The notes under the pieces were generated by a model. It searched no databases, was not told the DNA's origin, and was given only the letters and a program-made list of their open reading frames with translations. Position numbers and translations under genes: made by a program. From positions 1 to 64,000 of the forward strand of contig NZ_JAIUGX010000004.1 in NCBI RefSeq assembly GCF_020164785.1: DNA of 64,000 nt, written 5' to 3'. Shown piece by piece: positions 8,371 through 16,695 of the stretch (positions are counted from its first letter, which is position 1; each line of letters begins with the position of its first letter). The stretch is from Mesorhizobium sp. ES1-1 (lineage in GTDB: Bacteria; Pseudomonadota; Alphaproteobacteria; Rhizobiales; Rhizobiaceae).

Positions 8371-9339
8371 ATGAACAATCTCATCAAGGATGCCCTGCTG
8401 ATCCCGGTCAGTGATCCGAGCCAGACGATCTCGATCAACCCCGTGGTCCTCCAGGTCGAAAACCGCCCGATCCCGCTCGAACTGCGCATCACGGCGCCTG
8501 TGATCGGCGACAAGCTGCCAGTGGTGCTGCTTTCGCATGGCCATGGGCCCTCGCTCTACCTTCCGTCGAAAGATGGCTATGGGCCGCTCGTCAATTTCTA
8601 CGCAGAGCATGGCTTCGTCGTGATCCAGCCAACCCACCTCAATTCGAAGGTCGCGGGCATGCCGGCCGATTCTGCGGGCGGCCCGCTCTTCTGGCGCTCG
8701 CGCGTCGAAGACATGACGGCCATTCTCGACCAGCTCGACACGATCGAGGCTGCCGTCCCGGCAATCGCGGGCCAAATCGATCGCAGCCGCGTCGCTGTCA
8801 TCGGCCACTCGATGGGCGGGCAGACCGCAGGCCTTCTGCTGGGCGCGCGGCTGACCGATCCGAACGATCCGGACGCGCAGAACATCGACATGCGTGAACC
8901 GCGCATCGCCGCGGGGATCATGCTGACGGCGCCCGGCAATGGCGGGGCTTCGCTGAGCGAGATGGCGGCGAGCCGCTACTCCTTCTTCAACCCCGACTTC
9001 TCCCATCTGACCACCAGGACCCTGGTGGTGATCGGCGATGAGGACGCCTCTGCGCATCTGACGGTCCGTGGTCCGGCCTGGCATGCCGACGCCTTCCATG
9101 ACAGCCGCGGCGCGGACGCCCTCATGACAATTATCGGCGGCAAGCACGGCCTCGGCGGCATAGCGGGCTATGATGCCAAGGAAACCGACGATGAGGACCC
9201 GGAGCGCCTGGAGATCGTCCTTCGAACGACATGGGCCTATCTGCGCTCGGCCTTGTACGAGGGCGACGACGCCTGGACGGTGGCAAGGCAGGCGCTCGTC
9301 GCGCATTGCGCCGACCATGCCCGGGTCGAGCTCAAGTGA
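8371..9339 (+). CDS. Alpha/beta hydrolase (chlorophyllase/dienelactone-hydrolase-like)
   Basis: A 322-residue hydrolase. Visible features are VVLLSHGHGPSLYLPSKDGYGPLVNFYAEHGFVVIQPTHLNS (oxyanion-hole HG region and strand), VAVIGHSMGGQTAGLLLGARL (nucleophile elbow G-H-S-M-G) and LVVIGDEDA with a late His (GGKHGLGG) completing a Ser-Asp-His triad. There is no signal peptide. The ATG at 8371 has GGAGT about 8 nt upstream; upstream in-frame starts extend through the repeat and were rejected. The AraC-type regulator follows on the same strand after 123 bp and probably controls it. Confidence 0.85.
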   Translation: MNNLIKDALLIPVSDPSQTISINPVVLQVENRPIPLELRITAPVIGDKLPVVLLSHGHGPSLYLPSKDGYGPLVNFYAEHGFVVIQPTHLNSKVAGMPADSAGGPLFWRSRVEDMTAILDQLDTIEAAVPAIAGQIDRSRVAVIGHSMGGQTAGLLLGARLTDPNDPDAQNIDMREPRIAAGIMLTAPGNGGASLSEMAASRYSFFNPDFSHLTTRTLVVIGDEDASAHLTVRGPAWHADAFHDSRGADALMTIIGGKHGLGGIAGYDAKETDDEDPERLEIVLRTTWAYLRSALYEGDDAWTVARQALVAHCADHARVELK

Positions 9340-9462
9340 CATGCGCAGGCCGGACCGGGCAACGTGATGGGCGCGCCCCGCTCACGCAACACCGGGCCGT
9401 GGCGCAGCACAATGCGTCACGGTCTTGACCGCCAAATCAAGCTGGGCTGATGATGTGCCGAG

Positions 9463-10482
9463 ATGACAAACAGCATTCCCGACAAATGCCGCCTGCAGCA
9501 GTCCTTCTGGTCGGCGATGCAGGCGACCGGCCTGAACCCGGTTGCGGTGCTGCGCCAGGCCCGCTTGCCGGTGACGCTGCACCTCGATATCAGGCGCTTC
9601 GTCAGCACCGCGCAACTGTTCTCCCTGTGGACCGCGATGTCGGACCTCGCGGGGGACCCGGACTATTGGCTCCGCTTTGTTCAGGCGACGGAATCGGTTG
9701 GCCACCAGCCCATGTTCGTGGCCGCATGCCACGCCTGCGATTTCCGCGACGGCATCAAGCGCGTCGCGCGGTTCAAGCAGTTCACGATGCCGGAGCGGAT
9801 CACGGTGGAGGAGCGCGGTTCGGAGGTCCATATCCACAAATATTGGTTTCACGCCGAAGCGTTGGAACCGGACCTCTCGGTCGATGTCAGCTTCGCGTTT
9901 CTGCTGTCGCTTGGCCGGCGCGGCACCGGCCAGCGACTGACCCCGCTGCGGCTGGAACTGACCCGCAGCGGTGCGCCGACCGCCGCACAGGACAGCTTCT
10001 TCGGTTGCCCCATCGTCCCAGGAAAAGCCAACGACACGCTCGTGTTCAAGGCGTCCGATCTCGATCGCCCGTTTCCCGGCTACAATGCCGAGCTGATCGA
10101 AATCATCACCCCCGCGCTGGAGGAAAGCCTTAGCCGGCTGAGGCCTCGCAGCTCGTTCTCGGAGCAGGTCAAGGCCGTGCTGAAGCGCGGCTTTGCCAGC
10201 GGGCGCCCCGAAATCTCCGCTGTGGCGCGCAACCTCGGGACGAGCGAGCGCACCTTGCAGCGGCGCATCACCGACGAGGGCGGCAGCTTTCGGGCGCTGG
10301 TGCAGGAGGCGCGAAAGGAGTTGGGTCACAAGCTGCTCTCGGACCCCGATGCCGATGTCGCGGAGGTCGCCTGCATCCTCGGGTTCCAGGACACCACCTC
10401 GTTCTACCGGGCATTCCGCAGCTGGGAGGGCCTCAGCCCCCAGGCCTGGCGCAGCCGCAACGCAATGATGCAGCCAGGCTGA
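9463..10482 (+). CDS. AraC-family transcriptional regulator
   Basis: A 339-residue regulator. Residues 1 to about 200 match the arabinose-binding-like sensor domain of the OruR/ArgR-type AraC subgroup (LDIRRFVSTAQLFSLWTAMSDLAGDPDYWLRF, HYW-like pocket segments). The C terminus carries the two AraC helix-turn-helices (ISAVARNLGTSERTLQRRITDEGGSFRALVQEARKELG and VAEVACILGFQDTTSFYRAFRSWEGLSPQAWR). It probably controls the hydrolase gene just upstream, in response to a small ligand that I cannot name. Confidence 0.9.
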   Translation: MTNSIPDKCRLQQSFWSAMQATGLNPVAVLRQARLPVTLHLDIRRFVSTAQLFSLWTAMSDLAGDPDYWLRFVQATESVGHQPMFVAACHACDFRDGIKRVARFKQFTMPERITVEERGSEVHIHKYWFHAEALEPDLSVDVSFAFLLSLGRRGTGQRLTPLRLELTRSGAPTAAQDSFFGCPIVPGKANDTLVFKASDLDRPFPGYNAELIEIITPALEESLSRLRPRSSFSEQVKAVLKRGFASGRPEISAVARNLGTSERTLQRRITDEGGSFRALVQEARKELGHKLLSDPDADVAEVACILGFQDTTSFYRAFRSWEGLSPQAWRSRNAMMQPG

Positions 10483-10535
10483 GGCACGCGCGCGCAGCCG
10501 CGCTGTGCGCAATCGGTCCGACACCTTCGCCTGCG

Positions 10536-10613
10536 GCGGGGGAAGGCCACTGAGTGGGCGAGCAGGCGGCGCTGCTGGTGGGGATTGCGGGGATAGTGGG
10601 GGTGGACGACTGA
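10536..10613 (+). pseudogene. Decayed copy of the 3' end of the BTAD-hydrolase gene
   Basis: Read in frame this short piece gives AGEGH, a stop, then VGEQAALLVGIAGIVGVDD and a stop. It corresponds to AGEDHWFWVGEQATLLEGIGGMV at about 6958-7030, the end of the gene at 5508. The nucleotide match covers most of the 78 bp, with a 6-nt loss at the W-F-W position. It is a remnant of a duplicated or paralogous hydrolase and is not expressed as a protein. Confidence 0.65.
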
Positions 10614-10953
10614 TTTGCGCCCCGCATCTCGGCCTTCAACTCCAACATCACAGCTTGAAAGCAGACGCTGCCGGAGCATGAACTGTAGGTGTAGTGCGCG
10701 TCCATTTTGGACAGCGGCCAACCCTGCTTTTTGCCTTGGACATCACCTTTGTCGCTAGCTCGGTCATCATTAAAATAGCACCCGCTTGCAAACGCGGATC
10801 AGTAGCGAAATAATATGGCTTCTAAGCAGAGCAAAGCGCTGCCATCATATTCAGAGGGCTGCGAATTGGGCGGAGTGAAAACAGGTAGCCCGCGCAGCGT
10901 TGCAGCCCGGTGGGATTAGACGAGCGTTATTCACACCAACATGGAGCGAGTCC
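10614..10953. other. Intergenic leader region of the graspetide-type locus
   Basis: No gene is recognised in these 340 bases. Base composition drops visibly relative to the left flank, with A/T-rich patches near 10760-10820. The stretch contains one plausible sigma-70 promoter, listed separately, and a long untranslated leader before the small peptide gene. Confidence 0.5.
10786..10814 (+). promoter_or_regulatory. Candidate sigma-70 promoter for the graspetide-type genes
   Basis: TTGCAA at 10786-10791 is followed after 17 nt by AATAAT at 10809-10814. Transcription would begin near 10821, leaving a leader of about 130 nt before the GTG at 10954. This is pattern matching only. Confidence 0.35.
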
Positions 10954-11196
10954 GTGAGCGACAAGAAGACCTATGTGCTAGGCGAAATCGAAGGCGGAAA
11001 AATCGATAAGCCGTTTATACTCAAGTGGGCTGTAAAACACGATGTTAAGTCGGCTGATGGTCATACGAGTGTCTTCTCGGACACAGCGATGACGAATGGT
11101 GACACCTTTTCGCAGGTCGTGCCATTCGGGGAAGGCGTAGGATCGACCGCGCCTGCCGGCGGAGGGCCGGGTGAGTTGGGTGATACCACCATCTAG
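10954..11196 (+). CDS. Candidate graspetide (RiPP) precursor peptide, 80 aa
   Basis: I start it at the GTG at 10954, because GGAG lies 7 nt upstream, giving MSDKKTYVLGEIEGGKIDKP as the N terminus; an in-frame ATG at 10900 has no such site. The first 34 residues are charged, with KPFILKWAVK at about residues 18-27. The last 46 residues contain no Lys but many Thr, Ser, Asp and Glu (SVFSDTAMTNGDTFSQ, GELGDTTI) and a Gly/Pro-rich segment. The gene lies 9 bp before an ATP-grasp ligase of the peptide-maturase type, the usual place of a precursor. PFILKW loosely recalls the PFFARFLE leader motif of microviridins, which binds the ligase; that link is an inference. I do not recognise a known precursor family. 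Confidence 0.65.
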   Translation: MSDKKTYVLGEIEGGKIDKPFILKWAVKHDVKSADGHTSVFSDTAMTNGDTFSQVVPFGEGVGSTAPAGGGPGELGDTTI

Positions 11197-11205
11197 ATAC
11201 TAGAG

Positions 11206-12243
11206 GTGACCGACGCTCGGGTTCTAATTTTTTCCTCACTTAATGAGGTTTGCACAGATCATGTAATCCACCATTTGAAGGATTTTGACGCCGAGGTGCT
11301 CCGCGTTGACTATGAATTCGCAGCTTCCTCGCATCTTTGGACGGCAAATATAGGGCAAGGCGGTCCATCGTTTCGGATCGAAAACAAGGAAATTGCCGAT
11401 TTTCAGCCGACTTCTGTATGGATGAGGCGTTGGGGCTTTCCCATCTATCCGTCAAGTTTTGACGAAGTTTCCACAATGCTCGCTTTCAGCGAGTTGTCCT
11501 CTTTACTTTCAGGATTGCCCCACCTTGATGATTGCTTTTGGCTCAATAGGCCAGATAGAGAAAAAATTGCGTCGAATAAAGTGCTGCAACTTACCACTGC
11601 TCAAAGCATTGGGTTCGTGGTGCCGCCAACGGTTATTACGAATAGCGCATTGGAGGCTTTAGCCTTCTCCAAGAACGTTGGACGCACGATTTTCAAAGCT
11701 GTCTCGGCCTCCCAAGTTCCCTTACGTAGATTTAACCAGGCCGCCTTCAATGCTCTATCTCCAACCGAGAGAAGTAAATTCGACTTTGGTTTTAAATACG
11801 AAACAGAGTATATGTATACGAGAGAATTAACGGAAGATATGACGGGTTCGCTCTATGAAACTCTACGATGGTCGCCGGCCATTTTTCAAAAACGTATAGA
11901 GAAAAGAAGCGATATCAGAGTCACAGTAGTGGGGAGAAAAATCTTCGCGTGTTCGATAGACTCACAGTCACGGGAAGATACCAAGACAGATTTCAGATTT
12001 ATGAATGTGTCAGGTCTTTTGCCGCACGTGGCCGTTGAGTTAGGTGACCGTGTTAATGACATGGTTTTTTCTTTAATGGATCGGCTGGGATTGCACTTCG
12101 GATGTATCGATTTTGTGGAAGACACCAAGGGAGATTTGGTGTTTTTGGAAATCAACCCGTCTGGTCAGTGGCTATGGATAGAGCAGCTTACTGGGATCGC
12201 CATCTCAAAGGCGATCGCCTTGGCCTTAGTCGAGGCAGACTAA
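11206..12243 (+). CDS. ATP-grasp peptide maturase (MvdC/MvdD-like, graspetide synthetase)
   Basis: A 345-residue ATP-grasp ligase. The N-terminal half has the peptide-maturase layout (ARVLIFSSLNEVCTDHVIHHL, then SVWMRRWGFP and the FWLNRPDREKIASNKVLQL block). The C-terminal half has the ATP-grasp core: FKAVSAS, FQKRIEKRSDIRVTVVGRKIFACSIDSQ, and the hallmark GCIDFVEDTKGDLVFLEINP followed by SGQWLWIEQLTGIAISKAIA. The phrase EINPSGQWLWIE is diagnostic for ligases that make ester or amide side-chain links in microviridin-type peptides. The start is GTG at 11206, 9 bp after the stop of the putative precursor; the ribosome site is weak, suggesting coupling. Base composition is near 45% GC by eye, far below the neighbours, indicating horizontal origin. 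No second ligase, acetyltransferase or exporter is adjacent. Confidence 0.88.
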   Translation: MTDARVLIFSSLNEVCTDHVIHHLKDFDAEVLRVDYEFAASSHLWTANIGQGGPSFRIENKEIADFQPTSVWMRRWGFPIYPSSFDEVSTMLAFSELSSLLSGLPHLDDCFWLNRPDREKIASNKVLQLTTAQSIGFVVPPTVITNSALEALAFSKNVGRTIFKAVSASQVPLRRFNQAAFNALSPTERSKFDFGFKYETEYMYTRELTEDMTGSLYETLRWSPAIFQKRIEKRSDIRVTVVGRKIFACSIDSQSREDTKTDFRFMNVSGLLPHVAVELGDRVNDMVFSLMDRLGLHFGCIDFVEDTKGDLVFLEINPSGQWLWIEQLTGIAISKAIALALVEAD

Positions 12244-12454
12244 GCCCGTCCAAGCACATTCCGGAGGGCTCCAGCAGAATGTCGGCTTTTGCCAATCACA
12301 TGCTGCCACCGGGTCTTCCGGAAATGGCCCCTTTATTCCGTGTTTCTGGCAGTCCCGTTTCTCCTTTGGCCGATGAAGCCCCAGGAGAGGGAATTGGGTC
12401 ACTCTCAATCCGCCAGCGCTGGCTGGCACCACGGAGCTGGAAGGCGGGCAGACG

Positions 12455-12478
12455 CGTGAGGGTAAGCACCCTCTCACG
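12455..12478 (+). other. Imperfect hairpin downstream of the ATP-grasp gene
   Basis: CGTGAGGGT at 12455-12463 can pair with ACCCTCTCACG at 12468-12478, leaving a 2-nt bulge and a short loop. There is no T-run after it, so it is a poor intrinsic terminator. The rest of the roughly 280-bp gap before the next gene shows nothing I recognise. Confidence 0.4.
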
Positions 12479-12523
12479 CAAAAGCAGACCGACGGTTTAG
12501 CACCGTATAGATCGATACCGGAG

Positions 12524-13129
12524 TTACGACGCTAAGCTGCTCCAATCGAAGGACGCCAACACTTGGCCGAACGTTATCGCGCTGGGAATAAGTAGCAACA
12601 AGATGCCGAGGCAATAAGCCACGAGCGCGGCCACTCTGCTTTTCGAACGCGAGACATTAAGGAGCCGATAAAGCTCTCCCATTGGATCTGCGAGGCAATT
12701 CGGATCGATGTCCCGTATTGCGCCCTTGTAGCTGAAATCCGGCGCGTCGTTAGCCAGCGGCTCTGTCTCTGTTCCCAATCTGATTAGCTTTAAGAGATAG
12801 TCGTGGTTTCGTGGTTGGCTGAAATAGGCTTTCTCGGCGTCGAAGAAGGCCGCGGCCGAGTCATATTTTTTGATGAGCGATGGGCATCTAATGCCGTACA
12901 GCGCTGCCCCTGTCGCGATCGAACAGGCGCCGAGATACAGCAACAGAAGCCGTACCGATGGGACACATTCGGTTTGCCCACAAAATTCGGTGTGTATGCT
13001 AAGATATTGTACGATTTGGGCGTTGAACAGCAGGAGATAACCTACGAGAGGTACCACAATGGTCGCCGAAGCAACGCGGGAGTTTCCCAAACGCCGGAGA
13101 ACACTCCATCTCGATCGATGATCTAACAT
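12524..13129 (-). CDS. Hypothetical membrane protein, 201 aa
   Basis: Three hydrophobic segments are visible: about residues 20-42 (ASATIVVPLVGYLLLFNAQIV), 60-80 (VRLLLLYLGACSIATGAALYG) and 166-190 (VAALVAYCLGILLLLIPSAI). Between the second and third lies a soluble loop of about 85 residues rich in Asp, Tyr and Leu. No family is recognised. It is transcribed toward the ATP-grasp gene and shares the lower GC of that stretch, so it may have arrived with it. A link to peptide export or immunity is possible but unsupported. Confidence 0.65.
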   Translation of the reverse strand: MLDHRSRWSVLRRLGNSRVASATIVVPLVGYLLLFNAQIVQYLSIHTEFCGQTECVPSVRLLLLYLGACSIATGAALYGIRCPSLIKKYDSAAAFFDAEKAYFSQPRNHDYLLKLIRLGTETEPLANDAPDFSYKGAIRDIDPNCLADPMGELYRLLNVSRSKSRVAALVAYCLGILLLLIPSAITFGQVLASFDWSSLAS

Positions 13130-13310
13130 TCGCCTGCCCTCATTCTGCGCGGGAAATTACTAGTCATGCTATGTCCTCCGCCCGTCTTCAGTCACCCCGA
13201 GAAGCTCTCGACAACCGCTATTGGGTGGAAAGAGACTGTAGGCTTTTGGTAGGCTAGCGGGAGACCTGGCTGTCGGATAGTCTGGGAGGTCGCCGGGGCG
13301 CGCCCGTCAA

Positions 13311-15006
13311 CTAGATCGCAATATTCGGATCAATCCACGCGGCCAAGTCGGCAAGAATCTTCTTGAAGTCTGGATGTGCGGTCTGCCACGCAGGATCACA
13401 AAGCTTGTTCAGCACCACTTCCGGCGTTGCCTTTCCCGTCATCACCCCAAAGCACCGTTCCAAATCACCCGGCCACATTAAAATCAGGTCGGTGGCACTC
13501 AAGTGCTTCTGGATTTTCTGCCGTGCCTTCGTTGTCATAGGCTTGACAGCTCCATCTGGCAGCAAGTCCTCGTCTGTCAGCGCGCACCATCGGATGCCTA
13601 GCTGCTTGGAGATGGAGGTAAAGGCAGGGATTGCCCCGATCACCACACTGCGTAATGCTTATCGATCGCCCGTCATAGTCGACGCCGGTCTTTTCGAAGC
13701 CCAGCCGCGTCGCGAAGCCGTCGTCCTTGCCCTCGCAGAAAATGGCGCCGTTGCTGAACAGGAAGTCATGCGCACCCCGCTCGTCGAGCTTGGACTGGAG
13801 CTTTGCTTCGGGATCGATCGAATCCGTGTGAACGGTCCCGCACAACACCTTGCCGCCGTGGCGAACTAGGCGGTGGATCACCTGCTTGGAATCGAAGGTG
13901 ACCAGTTCCGGCGAGTGCGTCGTTATGACGATCACCCAACCCTTGTCAGCAAGGCGAGCAAGAACCTTGCGGATTCGCCGGCGTAGGTGGGGATGCAGGT
14001 GGGTTTCTGGCTCCTCAAGCAGAAGCACTACCCGTTCCTTGATAAGGTCTTTGAACTCGGTAAGCGCCTCCAGTGCCGCCAGTCGGATCACTGCCTGCCA
14101 CCCATCACCCATACTACGGAGCGGAGTCGGTGCACTCTCCGGATCTGTCGCCAGCGAAATGGCAAGCTGCTGCGCCAGCCAGTCCTCAATGACTTGCGTG
14201 CTGGGCTTGAGGTCGATTTGGGCGGGCGCGCCCACGTAGCGTCCGAAGATTTCCTCAAGCTTGGGCTTCATTTCATTCTTCCAGAACGGGAAGTCATCGA
14301 CGGCTCTGCGAAAGAAACCGTATGCCGCGTGTAAGGCGTCGGGCATTTTGCGACTCCCGCCCGGTACTTCGAGCACCCAATCGTCAACGAGGAACCGCTG
14401 GGCCAGCAGCTTCGATAGCTTCTGGATCGGGCCCGTTCTCCAAACATACAAAGACGCCTCGATGTTCTGCGGCTTAAATAGCCAGACCTCGGGCATAAAG
14501 TCGTAAATGTCGTCGAGGCGAGCGTTCACGGGCCGGTAGTTCACGTCATGCTCCGCAAACCTCTGCTTGTCGCCAACGCTCAGCGGCGACCTGGTGGAGA
14601 TCGTGATGCTTTGCAGATTTGAGTCGAGCAATGTGCGGCTGCAACTGATCTTGCCGGCCTTCGTCCTCTTGCCCTTCATCTGAACGCCATAGACGACTTG
14701 TACCGCCCCCACGCCATGAACCGCCGGGTACCCTTCCTCACGATCGGCACTGAATAGCACTCGGATCACAAACTCGTTGACGCGGCTGCCATTGGTGTCG
14801 ACATAGAAGTCCATCTCTTCTGCAGTCCATTGGCTGAACGACGGGTTGTTCAGAGTCAGCGCGATTGCAGTTAGTACCGTGGATTTGCCAGCGTTATTCG
14901 AGCCAATGAGCAAGGTTGGAAACCCATCGCGAAGATCAAACTCCATGTTGTCCACGCCGCGAAATTTCCTGATAACAATCTTCGAAAGCTTGTAGTCGAT
15001 CGCCAT
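13311..15006 (-). pseudogene. OLD-family ATP-dependent nuclease, frameshifted
   Basis: The N-terminal part (from ATG 15006, preceded by GAAGGG) is an ABC-type ATPase of the OLD family: KFRGVDNMEFDL, Walker A GSNNAGKST, Walker B VVLLLEEPETHLHPHLRR and the H-loop VIVITTHSPELV. It then enters a TOPRIM nuclease domain (SNGAIFCEGKDDGFA). At about 13645-13660 the frame is lost: this reading continues as unrelated sequence to 13465. The expected continuation, IGAIPAFTSISKQLGIRWCALTDEDLLPDG with the TOPRIM D-x-D, is present in another frame and runs to the stop at 13311. Both parts together give about 564 residues, normal for a class 1 OLD protein. No UvrD-like partner (as in Gabija) is adjacent. It may be a dead defence gene or contain a sequencing error. 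Confidence 0.85.
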
Positions 15007-15315
15007 CTTCGAATCCCTTCAACAAGCGAAGTATTCGCACCTTTGCGGATTGGCCGGAAGACGACCTTTCGCGGCTAGGCGTTTAACGAATGCAGTCTCG
15101 TCCGGTTGCCGCTATAGCGATCAGGTCGCTCTTCGTTTGAGCCAAAATCGGATGTCTTTGAATGGCAAGTTTCGGTCGGCGTACGCAGCATTCCGAACGG
15201 TGACAAGGGGCTCGGGTGCCGAACGGCGGCTTTCTGCGTCGATTAATCAGAACCGGACAGCCCGCACTCGGTCCCAAACCGGTCGCTCAGACATGCGCCT
15301 TCTCTAACGCACAAG
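15007..15315. other. Intergenic region beside the OLD gene
   Basis: No gene is supported in this stretch. A short plus-strand reading frame at 15050-15307 has no ribosome site and an Arg/Ser-rich composition typical of a chance frame. Confidence 0.5.
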
Positions 15316-15345
15316 GTGAGACATCAAAGGAGGCTCCGGCGCGCC
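15316..15345 (+). repeat. 30-bp repeat, right copy
   Basis: Matches the copy at 8168-8197 in the same orientation (GTGAGACATCAAAGG then AGGCTCCGGCGCGCC), with two differences. It sits about 60 bp from the stop of the flavoprotein gene, where GC content returns to the chromosomal level. Confidence 0.6.
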
Positions 15346-15402
15346 AAGGCGCCTTCCGGGCCGCCGCCATCGAAGCCGCCCGATCAAGCTTCCCCCCGCC
15401 CG

Positions 15403-16695
15403 TCACCTCGCCACCGCGCGCAGGCGCACCGCACTCTCGGCCGTGCTGTCCAGATACGCCGCCAGATGCGCGGTCAGTTCGCGGGCGTCGTCTTCGGCGC
15501 CGTGGATGAAGCTGGATTTGCGGCGGCGCAGATAGGGCAGGCCGAGCACATAGAGGCCGGGCATGGCGACGATGCCGCGATCGTGCTTGAGCTGGCCCCT
15601 GGCGTCGAAGACCGGCAGGTCCAGCCAGGAAAAGTCCGGCTGGAACCCCGTGGCCCACAGCACGGTGCTTATGTCTTGGCCCAGTTGCAGCGCCAGCGGC
15701 AGCGCCTCGGGGATCTCGGTGGCGGCAAAGCGCTCGGCGGGGCCGATGCCTTCGGGCCTGCTGGCCTCGGCCCATTGGTCGATCGAGGCCAGCAGCCGGT
15801 TCATCTTCAAATCGGCCAGCGCGCAGACATTGCGCAGCGACCCGGAAAACTGCGCCGTCGCGCCGCGCATGCCGGCCAGGCGCCCGACGATCCGCACGCC
15901 CTGCCGCTGCAGCAGGTTGAGGTCGAGCGTGGCGCGCTCTTGCGTGCCGGCGAGCTGCGGCGAGGGCACCCTGCGGGCGCGGTCGGGGTCGTCCACCTCT
16001 TCGATGCGCTGGTCCAGCGCGCCGGTCGCCAGCATCCACCATTGGATGTCGCGCTGCCGATAAAGGCGCGGCAGCCGCACATGTTCGCCCACGGCAAGGG
16101 TGACTGGCCTTCCGCTGAGCTGGATCTCCTGCGCCAATTGCAGGCCGGTCGCGGAGGCGCCGACGACCAGCACACCGCCGGGGGCAAGCTGGCGCGGATT
16201 GCGGTAGGCCTGCGCAGGGAGCTGTTCGATGGCGGCGGGGATGGATTCAGCCAGGCGCGGCACGGACGGTTTGGAGAAGGCGCCGGACGCCAGCACGACG
16301 GCCCGGCACAGCCAGTCGCCGCGCGGCGTCTCCACCCGATAGCCACGGCTGCCGCGCGAGACCCTGCCGACAGGGGTGCGCGTCAGCACCGGCGCGGAAA
16401 ACGATTTGGCATAGGCGGCGATGAAATCGGCGAGCGCCCCGGCGCGCATATAGCCGTCCGGGTCATCGCCCCGGTAGGCATGGCCGGGCAGCCGCGCCAT
16501 CCAGTTCGGCGTCAGAAGGCGCATCGAGTCCCAGCGCTGCGTGCGCCAGCTGTTGGCGATCTCGCCCTGTTCCAGAACCACATGGCCGATCGAGCGCCGG
16601 CCAAGCAGGCAGCTCATCGCCAGGCCCGAATGGCCGGCGCCGATGACGACGACGTCAACGGTGCCGGCGATGGCGCGCTGTGCGCGTCTGCTCAT
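15403..16695 (-). CDS. Flavin-containing monooxygenase-type FAD/NAD(P) oxidoreductase
   Basis: A 430-residue flavoprotein. The FAD-binding motif is VVVIGAGHSGLAMSCLL at about residues 14-30, followed by WRTQRWDSMRLLTPNW, the substrate-side block of FMO/CzcO-like enzymes. The NAD(P) motif is VLVVGASATGLQLAQEI near residue 175, and the late motif is VLWATGFQPDFSWL, the usual ATG-x-x-P near the C terminus. The ATG at 16695 overlaps the OsmC stop by one base (TGATG), so the two genes form an operon. The substrate is not known; with OsmC next to it, a role in peroxide or sulfur-compound handling is possible. Confidence 0.88.
   Translation of the reverse strand: MSRRAQRAIAGTVDVVVIGAGHSGLAMSCLLGRRSIGHVVLEQGEIANSWRTQRWDSMRLLTPNWMARLPGHAYRGDDPDGYMRAGALADFIAAYAKSFSAPVLTRTPVGRVSRGSRGYRVETPRGDWLCRAVVLASGAFSKPSVPRLAESIPAAIEQLPAQAYRNPRQLAPGGVLVVGASATGLQLAQEIQLSGRPVTLAVGEHVRLPRLYRQRDIQWWMLATGALDQRIEEVDDPDRARRVPSPQLAGTQERATLDLNLLQRQGVRIVGRLAGMRGATAQFSGSLRNVCALADLKMNRLLASIDQWAEASRPEGIGPAERFAATEIPEALPLALQLGQDISTVLWATGFQPDFSWLDLPVFDARGQLKHDRGIVAMPGLYVLGLPYLRRRKSSFIHGAEDDARELTAHLAAYLDSTAESAVRLRAVAR

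Noticed and set aside
13311-15006. Gabija defence system
   Set aside because: The OLD-type protein would be GajA-like, but no UvrD-type GajB gene is adjacent.
15050-15307. 85-codon plus-strand frame beside the OLD gene
   Set aside because: No ribosome site and biased Arg/Ser composition.
8168-15345. Prophage or integrative element between the 30-bp repeats
   Set aside because: No integrase, transposase or phage gene is present, so only an island of unknown type can be argued.
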